From: Physcia stellaris
Lineage: Eukaryota > Ascomycota > Lecanoromycetes > Caliciales > Physciaceae
DNA length: 64,000 nucleotides
Direction of reading: 5' to 3'
Assembly: GCA_018902385.1 (NCBI GenBank)
Contig: JABSSW010000030.1
Span: 62,001-126,000 of the forward strand
The notes under the pieces are model-generated. The model did no database searches. It was not told where the DNA came from and saw only the letters and a program-made list of their open reading frames with translations. Position 1 is the first letter of the stretch, and each line of letters begins with the position of its first letter. Shown one piece after another: positions 11,235 through 22,818 of the stretch. Position numbers and translations under genes: made by a program.

Positions 11235-12687
11235 AGTTTCTTTTCGCACGATGATTGCGAAAATGCTCATTTTTTCAAATTTAAATTTATTATTTTCAAA
11301 AACGTAATGTGCATTTATTCTCGACACGAAAACAAAAAAATTTGTTAAATTTTTTTCGATATAAATGACGATATTTTGTATTGAAATGTACGTTTTTATT
11401 TTCAAAAATGTTGTTTGCAACGATATTGATCATGAAATCAAATACGTAACACACGTTCAATAATTTTATCGTGTTTTTGTTTGTAAAAATATTGACGTTG
11501 AAACGTATTCGATCATATGTTAAAATAAAATATAATTTCATGTTTGACATTATCGACAATTCGTTTGTACAATTTGATTTTTTTTAAAAACGTTGTTTTG
11601 TCGTTTTGTTAATTACGTGAATGTCGAAATTATAATTCAAAATTCATGAAAATCGAAAAAAATAATTTGATTTTATGACATCGACGTTGACGTGAAAAAC
11701 GACAAAAAATTTTACGATTTTTGTATTTTTGTTATCGTTTTTGTTTTGACGTTTTTTGTCAACAATAAATGTCGAATTGAATATCGTTTTTTTTTCGAGT
11801 TTTTTTCATGCGTATGTGTTGACGAAAAATTTCGATAAAAACGAAAAATTGTGTTTCGTGATTCGTTACGATGTTTAATTGAAATTGATATATTTCAACG
11901 AAAATAAATGCGATTTTGTCGATTGCGTGTAAAAAATCACGATACGCACGTTTGTTATCGATGATTTCAACTATTTTCGTTTGTTTAACGAAAATCAACA
12001 TTTTCAAATATTCGTTTAATCAAACATCGATGTTTTGACGATTGAATGAATTTTTGATCATGCGATTGTATTGTTGTTTCAATTTCAAATTTTTAATTAA
12101 ATCGATGAATGCAAAACGTGTTTTTAAAACGCGTAAAACGTTTCATGAATGAATTTCAACGAATTGAATAAAATTGAAATTTGTAATCGTTGTTGTATCA
12201 TAAATGTGATCGATTATTTTAGTCATGAATTGTTTCTGTTCTTTTCAATTTTGAAATTTCGTTTTGTATTTCGACGACGCGATTTTGTATCGAACATGTT
12301 TTTCGATAAAATTCGCATTTTGTTGTTCGTCAAAATTGAATTTTACGAATTCAAATTTGTTCGTTGATTTAATATTTTTGAATGAATCGATAAAATTTCA
12401 AATCGAATATTCGATAATTTTAATTCGTACGACTGATAATCACGCGTTTCAATTTTTGAAAAAATTCAATTTGAATTTTCGTTTCGTATTCGTCATCGTG
12501 CTGAACGAACGAATAAATAAAAAAATTCTTGATTGTTGTTGATTGTAAAAAATGTAAACACAAAAATGTTTTCGCGATGTTTTGATTTTTCGTGTTAATT
12601 TGTCGAAACAATCGAATGTTGAAAATATTGATAATCTAATAAATCACGTATTGAATGCAACAATTAAACGTGATTCGAATTCATAAT

Positions 12688-12839
12688 TGTAAAACTTCTG
12701 AATAAATAAATTATTGATTGCATGTTGTTCTATCGAGTGCTAATTTACATGATTTCTAGCTTCTGATGTCATTGGAGTGCGTATTAATGATTAAGCTCTT
12801 GGCGGCTTCTAATTGGTCACCCGGTCACCCAGTTCTACA
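12688..12839 (-). repeat. LTR of element D (right copy)
   Basis: 152-bp terminal repeat of near-normal composition, followed by the target duplication TCTTT and then host DNA. It marks the right limit of the AT-rich block. Confidence 0.8.
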
Positions 12840-12988
12840 TCTTTCTTTCAGCCTGCACAACGATCAAATTGATGCATTCAAGCATCCGCCTAGGCCTTCC
12901 GTCATAGGCAAACCGCATAATTACGCGTAATCAACCTAGCGATGAACGCAGATGACACAAAGAAGCGCGGATCTCATCTACTTACATT

Positions 12989-14932
12989 ATGCCTTTACCT
13001 GCCTACCTCTCACAGTACGATGTAACGAAGGAAAGAGCGCTTGGTTTCCCTTTCGTGAGTCCGGCATATGATCGTTTCTCGGTAAACGGCGCTCTGTGTC
13101 GCGACCTACTCGACAATATCATACGATTCTCGGAGACGTCTACTGCAGCATACTTTAGAGTTGTTGACGGTAGCGGATGTACGTCCTCAATTAGGAAGGC
13201 CGAGATAAGAGCATTTTTCATTGATTTCACGAGAAGGCTTGTACGAGAATTTGAACATTGATGACGGGAAAGTGGCGAGTGCTTTATACGTGAGCATCCA
13301 CCTACTCTCTGCCGATTTGGTGTTTGAAGGACGGTGCTAAAGTGGAAGTTGACCTCCACTTATAATTCTATATGTCGATCAATTCATCAAAGGCCCAGCA
13401 AGAAGGACATCTGGCTGATTTGAGTTCTATAAAAAAGGAACAAGTAGATGACCCAAATGTCTCGGCCCAAATCATGTAAGCGCTGTTGATGTCTACAATA
13501 TATCACCAGGTCAAATCACTCACCAGCATAGCTTCGTTCCACGACAGGAACGATCCCTTGTCCAAAGCGTTCATGCAGACCACAAGAAAGATTGGAGCTT
13601 TCCCATGAATCAGAACGAAAAGACCCGACGGAGAGCCTACCTAATAACTCGAGAAAGGTTTCAAGAGCTTCTCACCAAGCTCCTGGTCCCGATTAGATTT
13701 ATTGAGGTACTGGCCAATAACAATGGATGCTTCCAAACCAGGATTACATACACAGATAAAGGCGAGACCGAATCATTACGTGGGTAGTCTCGATCACACT
13801 GTCCGTTATCTATCTATCAATCTACTTACTTCACTTTCATCATTCAGACTTACTCGTAAACTTCCCGAGCAGCTCTCTAAATGCTGCAATCTACTTTAGA
13901 CACAACGTTACGCTAAATCGGAGCGTCTGTCTTCTCTTTGGGAACAGTCTAACAGGAATTCAATCAGCGCTAAAGCATACATACCCTACCCAAAGCTCGA
14001 CAAGTAATGATACAAGTCACCACTCAGACAGCCCTTTTCAGGCTCTGAACGTCATGGTCTCAGAGTACGTAGCTATGATGGAGCCTGAACGTCAGAGGCT
14101 CGATGTTCGCGTGCGAGAGCTGGAAGCAAAGACAGGCATGAGCGCCCACATCTACGAAGAAAGTCAGAGAGCTGCAGCAGAAGAGCACAACGACTTACTC
14201 AGAAATCTTCACATATGCGAGGGTCTACTGGCGTTCTTTGAAAGGACTACTCAGTTCCAAGTCGGTTGGATAGAATGGCTACAAATCCAACATGCGTTGT
14301 TGAACGAGCTCCGCTTCGGGACCTCCGAGATACGCAAGATAGCACCTACAGAGAGACAGACAGAGGAAATTGTTGCATCATCGCTAGAGTTATGCTCTAG
14401 TATGTCCAGGGAGCGACTGGAACAAGTAAAGACTCTGCGTAACCGTATTAGGATACAGTTGAGCGTGGTAAATATCCAACATGAAAGTTTCTATCAGAAA
14501 AAAGCAAATAGTAACGGTTAGAATCAGGTTGCAAATCTCATTGCACAAAACGATAACCGAACGAACATGGCTATCGCCGAGGCATCGCGAAAGATAGCCT
14601 TTGAAACAAAGCGTGATAGCGACGCTATGAAGACAATTGCAGCATTGACTATGATCTACTTGCCAGCAACATTCGTTGCCGTAAGTCAACCGTCTCTGCC
14701 CCTTGGTTGATGATTGATCTTAGCCTAGACGCTTTTCGGAATGGTGTTCTTTACTTCTGATACTGGATCTGCCTCTGGGCTCCGAGTGACTCCACTGTGG
14801 TGGATATATCTTGCTGTGACAGTTCCTCTGACCTTAATCACAGTCGGAGTGTGGCTAGGCTGGCTGAGATGGGTAAGAGTGGGCAAGATGCAGGACGAAG
14901 AGAGTAGGGGCCTGAAAGAGAAGTCTCCCTGA
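12989..14932 (+). pseudogene. CorA-like magnesium transporter family, 5' half decayed
   Basis: The 3' half is well preserved. Exons 13848-14467, 14528-14680 and 14729-14932, with introns 13781-13847, 14468-14527 and 14681-14728, encode a helical region (NLIAQNDNRTNMAIAEAS, KRDSDAMKTIAAL) and two membrane segments (MIYLPATFVATLFGMVFF and WWIYLAVTVPLTLITVGVWL). This is the layout of fungal CorA-like proteins. The asparagine of the classic GMN motif is absent (GMV), as is common in divergent fungal members. The 5' half starts well (MPLPAYLSQYDVTKERALGF) but loses frame near 13254, 13292 and 13326, each fitting a one-base loss. It also has at least two in-frame stops in 13380-13460 before the frame with NQNEKTRRRAYLITRERFQ resumes. 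A shorter product from an internal start such as 14054 cannot be excluded. It lies 145 bp from LTR element D. Confidence 0.65.
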
Positions 14933-16360
14933 CATACGAGAGCGAGAAGGGCATTGGTATGTACATGAATCAAGGGTTGTTGGAGAGCAAAGTATGGAAA
15001 TATCAAGGACTAATATTCGATACTAATGTTTGGTGCTAACTACATTTGCTACTCCAATCAAACCGGAGGCATACTAGACCCATAGGAGACCAAGATATGC
15101 CGTGAGATTAATCTCGGAAGATTGACGTGATAGCGTCGGAATGCTTCGAGGGAATTTTGCCAACTTTAGGCCTTTCTAGCGCCAGAGAGCCAGTCGATCT
15201 CCGCACTGTTTCTCTGCAACGAGGCTTTTTGATTAGGAAGCTCAATTCGAGTCTGGAGTAGGCGAAATTGCGAGTCCTCAAAAAAGAACACTCACCTGTC
15301 GGCCTAGTTGGAGAGGGAACCGTATTTGCTTACTAGGTGAACTCAATTTCTGTTGTAGTTCGAAAATTGACAGGGAAGCTCGATTACGAGATGCATCTGT
15401 GTGTGCGTGTGCATGCAACGAAACATCTCCCCTAACTGTCGTTGAGGTCGAGTCTCAGAACACTTCTCACTAAATCAATCTTACACATGGTTGAGCCACT
15501 GTATACTGGGCGTCTGTAAACGTCGACACTAACTCTCCTTTGGCTTTTCAGTCTTTATGTTGTGCGGTAGCTTCGGAACATTCAGGTGTTGGCGGCCGCT
15601 ACGACCGCTCCTGAAATCGCAGCTTCTCAGCATCGAATGCTACTGATTCAGTTTCTCACTATATCAGAGCCACAAGCTGCCAGATGACTTCATCAGAACA
15701 AAGAAGGGGCCCGAAAGCAGTAGCTTTTCAAACAAAGCAACGTCCAGCTGGGTTGCTGCATTACAGTCTGAGTCTGTGGCGCAATCCTTACGATTCCTCA
15801 TACTCCGTGAGAAACAAAAAACCCTCTGTTCTTCGTATTGTCTACTTCTACGGAAAATCCCTGAAGGTGGAATTATGCTTTCCAGTGCAGTTCAGGTCAT
15901 AAGAAAAGACCAATCCTGTAATCTTGTACGGAGGGTATGAGAGCACTAAGCAATTATTTCGCAATTGGAGGCGTCAGAGGGATTAGTAATGCCACTTGTC
16001 GATGTATGAACGGTAGTTGTATAACGGCCCAAATTGGGTTTTTTTCTTTGAGGCTATATCTAACAATAAAGGCTTCTTGGACTGGTTGGCCGCTTTCAGC
16101 CAGCCAAAGAAACCCTCCGTTTGCATCAAGAAGATCTCTCAAACCCCAGTATGTAAGACGTAAGTACGCGGTTACCTGCAGATGCTCTCTACATATCATC
16201 AAACACGTTGGAAAATCGATTAGTCAGCACATTCCTCTAAGACTTAACTCCATGCCGACGACACACCATTGCCAAGTTTGTCGCAAACCCGGGCTGTGCA
16301 ACAAACACATGGTCCGCTGCCACAACCATAAAAAGGTCTTTTATTACAAGCTTAATACAA
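14933..16360. other. Intergenic region, no gene recognised
   Basis: About 1.4 kb of normal composition. Open frames at 15684-15902 and 15937-16404 have no family resemblance, and the second overlaps the next gene in another frame. No repeat or RNA gene seen. Confidence 0.5.
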
Positions 16361-17461
16361 ATGGACAGCCTCAGAGATGTAAAGATTGCGATCGAGGACG
16401 TTGAGCAATCTATCCATGAAGACAGTGAAGCCAAGGGCGACTTCGAATTGCTCGCGAGCGGAGGTTATAATGACGTCTGGCTCATTAACCGACCGCTTGA
16501 AAGCGCGCAGCGATACGTGCTCCGCATTCCGAAAACCGAAGATGCGCTGCTACCAGATCAACTGCGGAATGAAGTGGCGTGGTTGACTTTTGTGAAGCAA
16601 AAGCTTAGTAACGTGCCAGTTCCCGAGGTCTACTACCACTCGTTGAAAGAAGACGGAGAAGCTTCGGGGACACTGTTCATGGCAGAAGAGTTCATCGAAG
16701 GTCAATGTTTGAGCTCGGTCTGGAAATCTTTCGACGAAGCTACGAAAATGAGTGTAGCTCGTCAAATCGCTGCAATCGTGGTGGAGATTGGTGGAACAAC
16801 CTTTGAGAGCATTGGTGGACTGATGCTGGACCATACCTTGGGGTCTACCGTTGAAGGAATGAAGATCTTCAAGGGTCGCGTAAGTTAGGACCTGAAGTTG
16901 CGGCCTGGCTGCTTACAAATTCAGGATAAATTCCACAGCTCGGCCTGTTACGATATCGGACCATACAAATCCACCAAAGACTATGTGCTCGCGTGTTACG
17001 ATAAGGAAATTTACTACTACTCTCACGCTTCGGAGGAAGATATCGATGAAGATTTCTTCGAAGAGGTCTCGGTGGAGGATTTCGTGGAGTCGCTGCAAGC
17101 CGAACGAAAAACAATCGCCGAAGATGACGTAGCCTTCTCCCCGGATGAGCCCTTTGTCTTGGTTCATGGTGATCTTCACGGTCGAAATATCATGGTGAAA
17201 GACGGTCGCGTTGTAGCTGTTCTGGACTGGGAGTTTGCTGGTGTCTATCCTCTGAGCGAGCTATTGGGTGGAGTTGGCGTCGATGTTCTGGAGATGGAGA
17301 CTGAGGAAGACGTTGATGAGAATAATAAGTGGAGTGATATTATCGTAAATCTCGCGGGAGAGATTGCAAAAAGCGAAGGTTGGGATGACGGACGAGTTGC
17401 TCTGCTGTTAAGCGAGGGGAACCCAGAATTGCAGAAAGCTAGGATAGAGATGGTGCCCTAA
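16361..17461 (+). CDS. Aminoglycoside-phosphotransferase (APH) family kinase-like protein
   Basis: Two exons (16361-16879 and 16925-17461, joined by a 45-bp GT-AG intron) encode 351 residues. The N-terminal lobe has a glycine-rich nucleotide-binding segment (ASGGYNDVWLI) and RYVLRIP with the likely ATP-binding basic residue. The C-terminal lobe has the catalytic HGDLHGRN (about residues 254-261, matching the HxDxxxxN loop) and the metal-binding LDWEFAG (aspartate about 274). All key residues are present, so it should be active as a small-molecule or protein phosphotransferase. These fungal APH homologues rarely have known substrates and are not evidence of drug resistance. An acidic stretch (EEDIDEDFFEE) precedes the catalytic lobe. 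The start is the ATG at 16361; length is normal for the family. Confidence 0.85.
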
Positions 17462-18025
17462 GAAAATTCCGTCAGCTGAGACACTACTGCCAAGTAGACA
17501 GGAGAGGTCAGTGACACATTGAATCAGTGAGATGCGGAAGGCAAGAGGAGGCTTATACTTATCAGCATGTATGAGCTAAGATTAGGTTGGAAGGGTTCCT
17601 TAGTCCTTTCTGCTGAATTTTGAACCAAAGTACCTCACTCGGAGTGCGGAGCTGGGCTGCATTGATCCTCTTCAGCTTATAAACCTACACTTATAAGCCA
17701 TTTGTATTCACATTAGTCTTATTCAAGTAAAGGCAAAGTGTTCTGTGTTTGGGCAAAGTATGTACTAATCTTCACATGAATTGTTCGCCATTTATATGGA
17801 TCGAGCAAGCTACTTCGAATTGGTTGCTAATGAGCTCATTATTTATCGTCTTATCACTGCGTGAAGCTTTGACTCTGATCATCTTGGGAAGGCTCGTGAT
17901 GTACGTAAATTACATTATGATTAGTGTATTGAGATTCCACTCTTGTAGCTGCTCCTGAAACCAATAACTCCGACAAACCCGTAGTATGAACATCTATTAA
18001 CCATGACCCCGCGACATTGATGGAT
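17462..18025. other. Intergenic region
   Basis: About 560 bases between the APH-family gene and the second AT-rich block, normal composition. The small frame at 17749-17958 starts at a non-ATG codon and has no recognisable content. Confidence 0.5.
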
Positions 18026-18152
18026 AGCTAATGCTTCGTACTTCCTTCATTGCTATGTACAAAAACCTTGGTGTTTTGGGCCTGGCCGGCCTGTAGACTT
18101 CCTGCATGAGCGAAACAGCTCAACAGAGCAGCTTTCAGAACCTGATTATTTT
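18026..18152 (+). repeat. Left fringe repeat B, unmutated copy
   Basis: 127 bp that align without gaps to 18399-18525 at an offset of 373. The outer copy has normal composition; the inner has 32 transitions and no other difference. It begins AGCTAATGC. Confidence 0.9.
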
Positions 18153-18272
18153 CTCTGTCTTTGCGACTGAATTAAAGAACGAAAGCAGAAAAATCTCGAA
18201 TAAAAATGACAAACAAAGTCTCATAAAAAGATGAAAACGTCGAAAAAAATCAAAAAATGAATGAGCGAAACA

Positions 18273-18525
18273 AAAAAAAAAAAAAAATGAAAAATGAAAA
18301 AAATGAAACATTGATTTTCTATTTAACTAAAAAATCAATTTTTTCAAATTTTTTTCATTTCGTCATTTTTGCATTAGCATTCACGTTTAATTTGAACGAA
18401 TTAATGTTTCGTATTTTTTTCATTGCTATGTACAAAAATTTTGATGTTTTGAATTTGATCGATTTGTAAATTTTTTGCATGAACGAAACAATTCAACAAA
18501 ACAATTTTCAAAATTTGATTATTTT
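18273..18525 (+). repeat. Joined A'B' repeat, mutated copy
   Basis: The first half aligns to the right fringe (22690-22818, offset 4417) and the second half to the left fringe (18026-18152). At the joint, arms GCATTAGC (18371-18378) and, in the unmutated copy, GCTAATGC (18027-18034, matching 18400-18407) would form an 8-bp stem around a 21-base loop. Confidence 0.85.
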
Positions 18526-21500
18526 TCACAATTTCAAAACACGTCGAGAAACGACGTCGTCGTCTAAACAAAACGAAAAAAAAAACAATTCAATCGTTTT
18601 GATGATGACGCGATATTCGAAAAACGTAATTTTTGTTGATTTCGATATACAGCAAAAACGTTTCGAATTTTCATTTTTTTAAAAATTGAATTAAATCGTT
18701 CGAAACGTTTGCATTGCGAATTTCGATTGTCGCATCACGTCGAAAAAAATGTTTCGAATAATTGTCATCGTGTTTCAGATTTTCGATCGTTTTGCGTAGT
18801 ATTTTGATAACGAATTGAGCATTGAAAGTTTTTGATTTTTCGATTTGAAACAAAAAAACGTATTTCGAAATCGAAAAATGCAAAAACAAATGACGAAATG
18901 AAATTATCGCACAAACAATATCGTTCGTGATTGCAATAAATATCGAAATTTTTTTGCGAAATGAATCGATTTTCGAAACAAAAAACGTTAAAACGAAATG
19001 ATCGTCAAAAAAAATCATCGAAAAACGAATAACAAATCAATTGTCGAAATTGAATGTGCGATCAACATTTGATCATATAAATTTATTTATACGCAAAAAA
19101 TTTGCAAAAATCAAACAAAATGCGACGTGCAATGTAACATTTTTTTTGATGCGAATATCGAAAAATTGCAAAATTTTTAACAAAATATCACGAATAATCG
19201 TTTTGCGTTTACGTTTTTCGTTTTCGTCATACATACGTTTAATGTCGTTGATTTCGCGTTGTAACAAAAATTCATTGAAAACGTTAAAATCAAAATATTT
19301 TCGATCGACGCAGACGAAACGTAAATCAATAATATATGTTTTGATAATTTTCGATTTGAATTTTCGAAATTTCAAATTGTTTATTCATTCGACAATGCAA
19401 AATCATGTAAATGAAAACGTTTGAAATTTGTCAAAAACGCAAAATTTCACGTATAAATTGACGACAAAATCGTGAATTTTTCGAATGTTCGAAATCAAAT
19501 TTCATCACAAGAAACGAACGATCGTTTTATTCAATGAAATTTGAACATATCAGTAATTCGATGCGTCGACAATGAACGAAAAATCGAATTTTAGAATTGA
19601 TCATGATGAATTTGCAATTGAAAATATTCGTCAACAATTGTATCGTGCTCATCACGTGAAAGCAAATCAGCGAAATGATTAGATTTCGAATTTAATCACA
19701 TCATTTCAATCAGAATATCATGAAAAACGAACAGCATGATCACGTCACGAAAAAATGTCATTGTTGAATCACGTATCGTGTTTTTGTCGAATTTCGCACA
19801 AACGATTTGATTGTCGCAATGAATGACGATTTTGTTATTTTCGAAATGAAATAATCATTGACGTAACGCGTGCAATATCGTTCGCATTTTTTAATTTGAA
19901 TATTCAATTGTCGATTGCGAAAACGCGTTAAATAATGTCAACTGAAATTCTCGAGTGATTCATCATTAAAAACACGAAGTCAGAAATCGTTTATGTTTCA
20001 ATTATTCGAAGCGTTTGTTCAAATATGACTTGACGATCGTGAAAATACTTTTCGCAACATTTTGATATCGTTTTATCGTGATAAAAACGTTTGTCATCAA
20101 CGTAAATTTGCTCGCATGATTTCGTTAAATTTGCATGATTTATTGACGTTTCGAATGTGATCGCGAATTCGATACAGAAAAATGAAAAAGAATCGTTCAG
20201 AAATCACGACTTTTGCACAAAAAAATAGAAAATTCACGAAAGAATCGATTTGACGATGTGTGAAAAAATTTTCGATAAGAATTTCGTTGACGAATTTCAT
20301 TGTTTTCGTCAATTTAATTGAAAAAAATCGAATTTTCATGATTTCGTTATCGAGTTCGATGTTCAGAAATTCGAACTTTGTGTCAAATTCTCTTTTTTTC
20401 GCGTTTGTTTCGAAATCGAATTTGTTGCAAATATTTCGTCAAATGATTTTATATGATTCAAAATCGATGTGAAATTTCATGATGATAAAAAAATCGTCTA
20501 AATAATGAAAAACGATACGAAAATGATTTATTTTAACGAGAATTCAATGCAACGTTTTAGCAAATAAATCAAAAAAAAATGAAACGATTCGAAAATCGAA
20601 AAATAAAAATAATTTCATGTAAAATTCGTCGTTTCAACAAAAATCGAATAATCAACGATTCAATATGATTACAAAAATGTGTTTGAACGCGTTTGCGAAA
20701 TTTTTTTTGAACATTATAATATTTCGTTTTTGAAATATGAATATTGCAATGATTTCATCGAACGTGACGTATTTCAAAATTTTTGCATCGAATATAATGT
20801 TTTCATTGATTGAATCGTTTTTGAAATATGATAAATCGTAAATACGTTTTCAATCGTCGTCGTGTTTCGAAATCAAATTTAACGACGAACAAACGTAATG
20901 AATAAAAAAAACGTCACGCAATTTAATCAATCGATGAACATTCATTTGTTTGACGAAATCGACAATAAATATATCGAAAATTTCGTTGATCGAATTGTGA
21001 TTGTTGAAAATGCGAAATTTTTTATTATCGATATATTCGATGTTCGCGTCACGTTTAATAATGTCAAGCAATTTGTTAACGAAATTTCGATCAAAATGAT
21101 TTTTTAATCGAATATTTCATTTCGTTGTTTTCAATGACATTTTGATATCGAAATTAAAAACGTTTTCGAAAACGACGTTATACAAAAAATTTTTCGACGA
21201 TCACTTTATCGAAATCGACATGATCATACGAAATGAATAATTCGAAAAAAAAAAAAAATGAAAAAAAAAAAATGAACGAAAAAAAAAAATGATTAATCAT
21301 TTTGTGATTTTGTTGATGCATTCGAATTTGTCGTGATTTTTTTGTTGACATTTTGTACAAATATGTTTGAATTTGCAATTTTTTTCGCATCGAATATTGT
21401 TGTTGAACGCAACACAAACGTCGATGCGAATTGTAATACGTTTATTTTTGAATTCACGAAAAATGAAAACTGATTGATATTCAAACGTTTTTTTGCTTGA

Positions 21501-22188
21501 TTCAACAACGATTATATTTTTGAATTTTCACTCGATAAAATCGATTTTGATCAATCAATTGACGAAAACGTTTTGATCGATGCGAATGATTCGAATCAAA
21601 TTTTTTCGTGTCATGTCACGATCGACGATCACGTTTTGTAAAAATACGTTTTCATGATGCGAATGCGATATGCGTTCATAACGAAATTCAATTGATGTTG
21701 AATATTCGAATAAATAAATTCGAAAACAACGTTGCAATACATTTTCATCGTCATCAAAAAAAAAATGTTTTTGAAAAATTTTGAACGCGTATCGACAACG
21801 ATTTCGAATGCAATTCAAAAAAAAATGAATTTGAAAAAATTTTTGACATTCAAACGACAATGATAAACGTTTTGCAAAAATCGAAACGACACGTTGACAA
21901 ATGTTCGTTTCATTTTGAAATATTTCGAATCATGAATTATGTGTAAAAAATTCGTGCGAATTTCGATCGTTTGAACAGCGAACGAAACGACGAAATACGA
22001 ACTTGAAAAATGTGAAAAAAAAAACAACGAAAATAACGTACGTTGAATGAAAATGAATTCATTCAATTTTTTTGATATTTTTTTATTTTTTTTTGAAAAA
22101 TTATTTTTCGACGAAAATTTTTTTTTTTTGAACGAAATTTTCGTTATTTGAAAATTTTTCGCGTGCGCGTGATCGTCGAATTTGAAAT

Positions 22189-22225
22189 TCGTCGTCGTCG
22201 AATGCGTCGTCGTCGTCGTCGTCGA
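22189..22225. repeat. TCG trinucleotide microsatellite
   Basis: Two runs of GTC/TCG repeats separated by a short AATG interruption inside the AT-rich block. The unit contains C only before G and G only after C. It is therefore immune to a process that hits C before a pyrimidine, which explains how a GC-rich array survives here. Confidence 0.75.
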
Positions 22226-22689
22226 AATCGATGATTATAACGTTAAAATCGTTTTCGTTTTCGTTTTCAATTTGATTTTCGAAATAATCAAACGAAAAAA
22301 AAAAAATTCGAAAACGAACGTTACGAGAAATATTTCGAAATGAACGCGTTGAAATGAAACGAAAACGTGAAACAAATTTTTCAATTCGATTACGATTTTT
22401 TACGTCGAAAATGACACGTTTGAAAATTGTAAACGATTTGAATTTGAATTTGAATGTTTCGTTATCATTTTTTTTCTTGACGACGACATCATGATTTTTG
22501 TCAAAAATGAAAATGAATTTGATGTCGACGAGCATTATTGCGACGACGAAAAGTTCAACGAAATCGAATTTTAATTAAGTCGAGCGAAATATTACAGCAA
22601 AAAGTGTGCGAAAATCGAAAAATTGAAATATGCAACATCAAAAGTTGATGTAAAAATTTCTACAATTGATTTTTGCAGATGATTTGCAA

Positions 22690-22818
22690 AAGAAAAGAGA
22701 AAAATGAAAAATGAAAGAAATGAGACATTGATCTCTTATTTAATTAAAAGGTCAATCTTTTCAAGTTTCTTTCATTTCGTCATCTCTGCATTAGCACTCA
22801 CGTTTAGTCTGGACGAGC
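22690..22818 (+). repeat. Right fringe repeat A, unmutated copy
   Basis: About 129 bp of normal composition ending GGACGAGC, aligning to 18273-18401. Contains the inverted pair TGAAAGAAA / TTTCTTTCA and ends 71 bp from the stop of the next gene, so it may serve as that gene's 3' flank. Confidence 0.8.

Larger units (their letters stand above)
10477..12839 (-). mobile_element. Fossil LTR element D
   Basis: Element of 2363 bp with two 152-bp direct terminal repeats (10477-10628 and 12688-12839). They begin TGTAAAA and end TCTACA or TTTACA, and are flanked by the exact 5-bp target duplication TCTTT (10472-10476 and 12840-12844). The size is close to element B without its insertion (about 2.4 kb). 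Minus-strand frames (10764-11109 and 11106-11420) share blocks with the gag-like region of B. No polymerase domain is visible, so it is probably non-autonomous. It is broken many times. The internal part and left LTR are AT-shifted while the right LTR has normal composition, so mutation stops at the element's right end. Confidence 0.8.
18026..22818. mobile_element. AT-rich mutated element, possible head-to-tail pair
   Basis: A 4.8-kb block, strongly AT-rich from about 18180 to 22690. Its left fringe (18026-18152, 'B') and right fringe (22690-22818, 'A') have normal composition. Inside, at 18273-18525, a mutated copy has A joined directly to B. The block therefore reads B-spacer-A'B'-interior-A, with the triplet AGC at the left start (18026), the inner joint (18399-18401, mutated) and the right end (22816-22818). 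This is what two head-to-tail copies of an element starting with B and ending with A would give, one 373 bp and one 4417 bp. No LTR or long terminal inverted repeat is seen. Interior frames are low complexity and no transposase is recognised. Confidence 0.5.

Noticed and set aside
19041-22535. Many open frames of 70-144 codons in the AT-rich block
   Set aside because: They are made of Phe, Ile, Lys, Asn and Asp from AT-rich sequence, overlap on both strands and show no conserved domain; the acidic Asp run at 22189-22225 comes from the TCG microsatellite.
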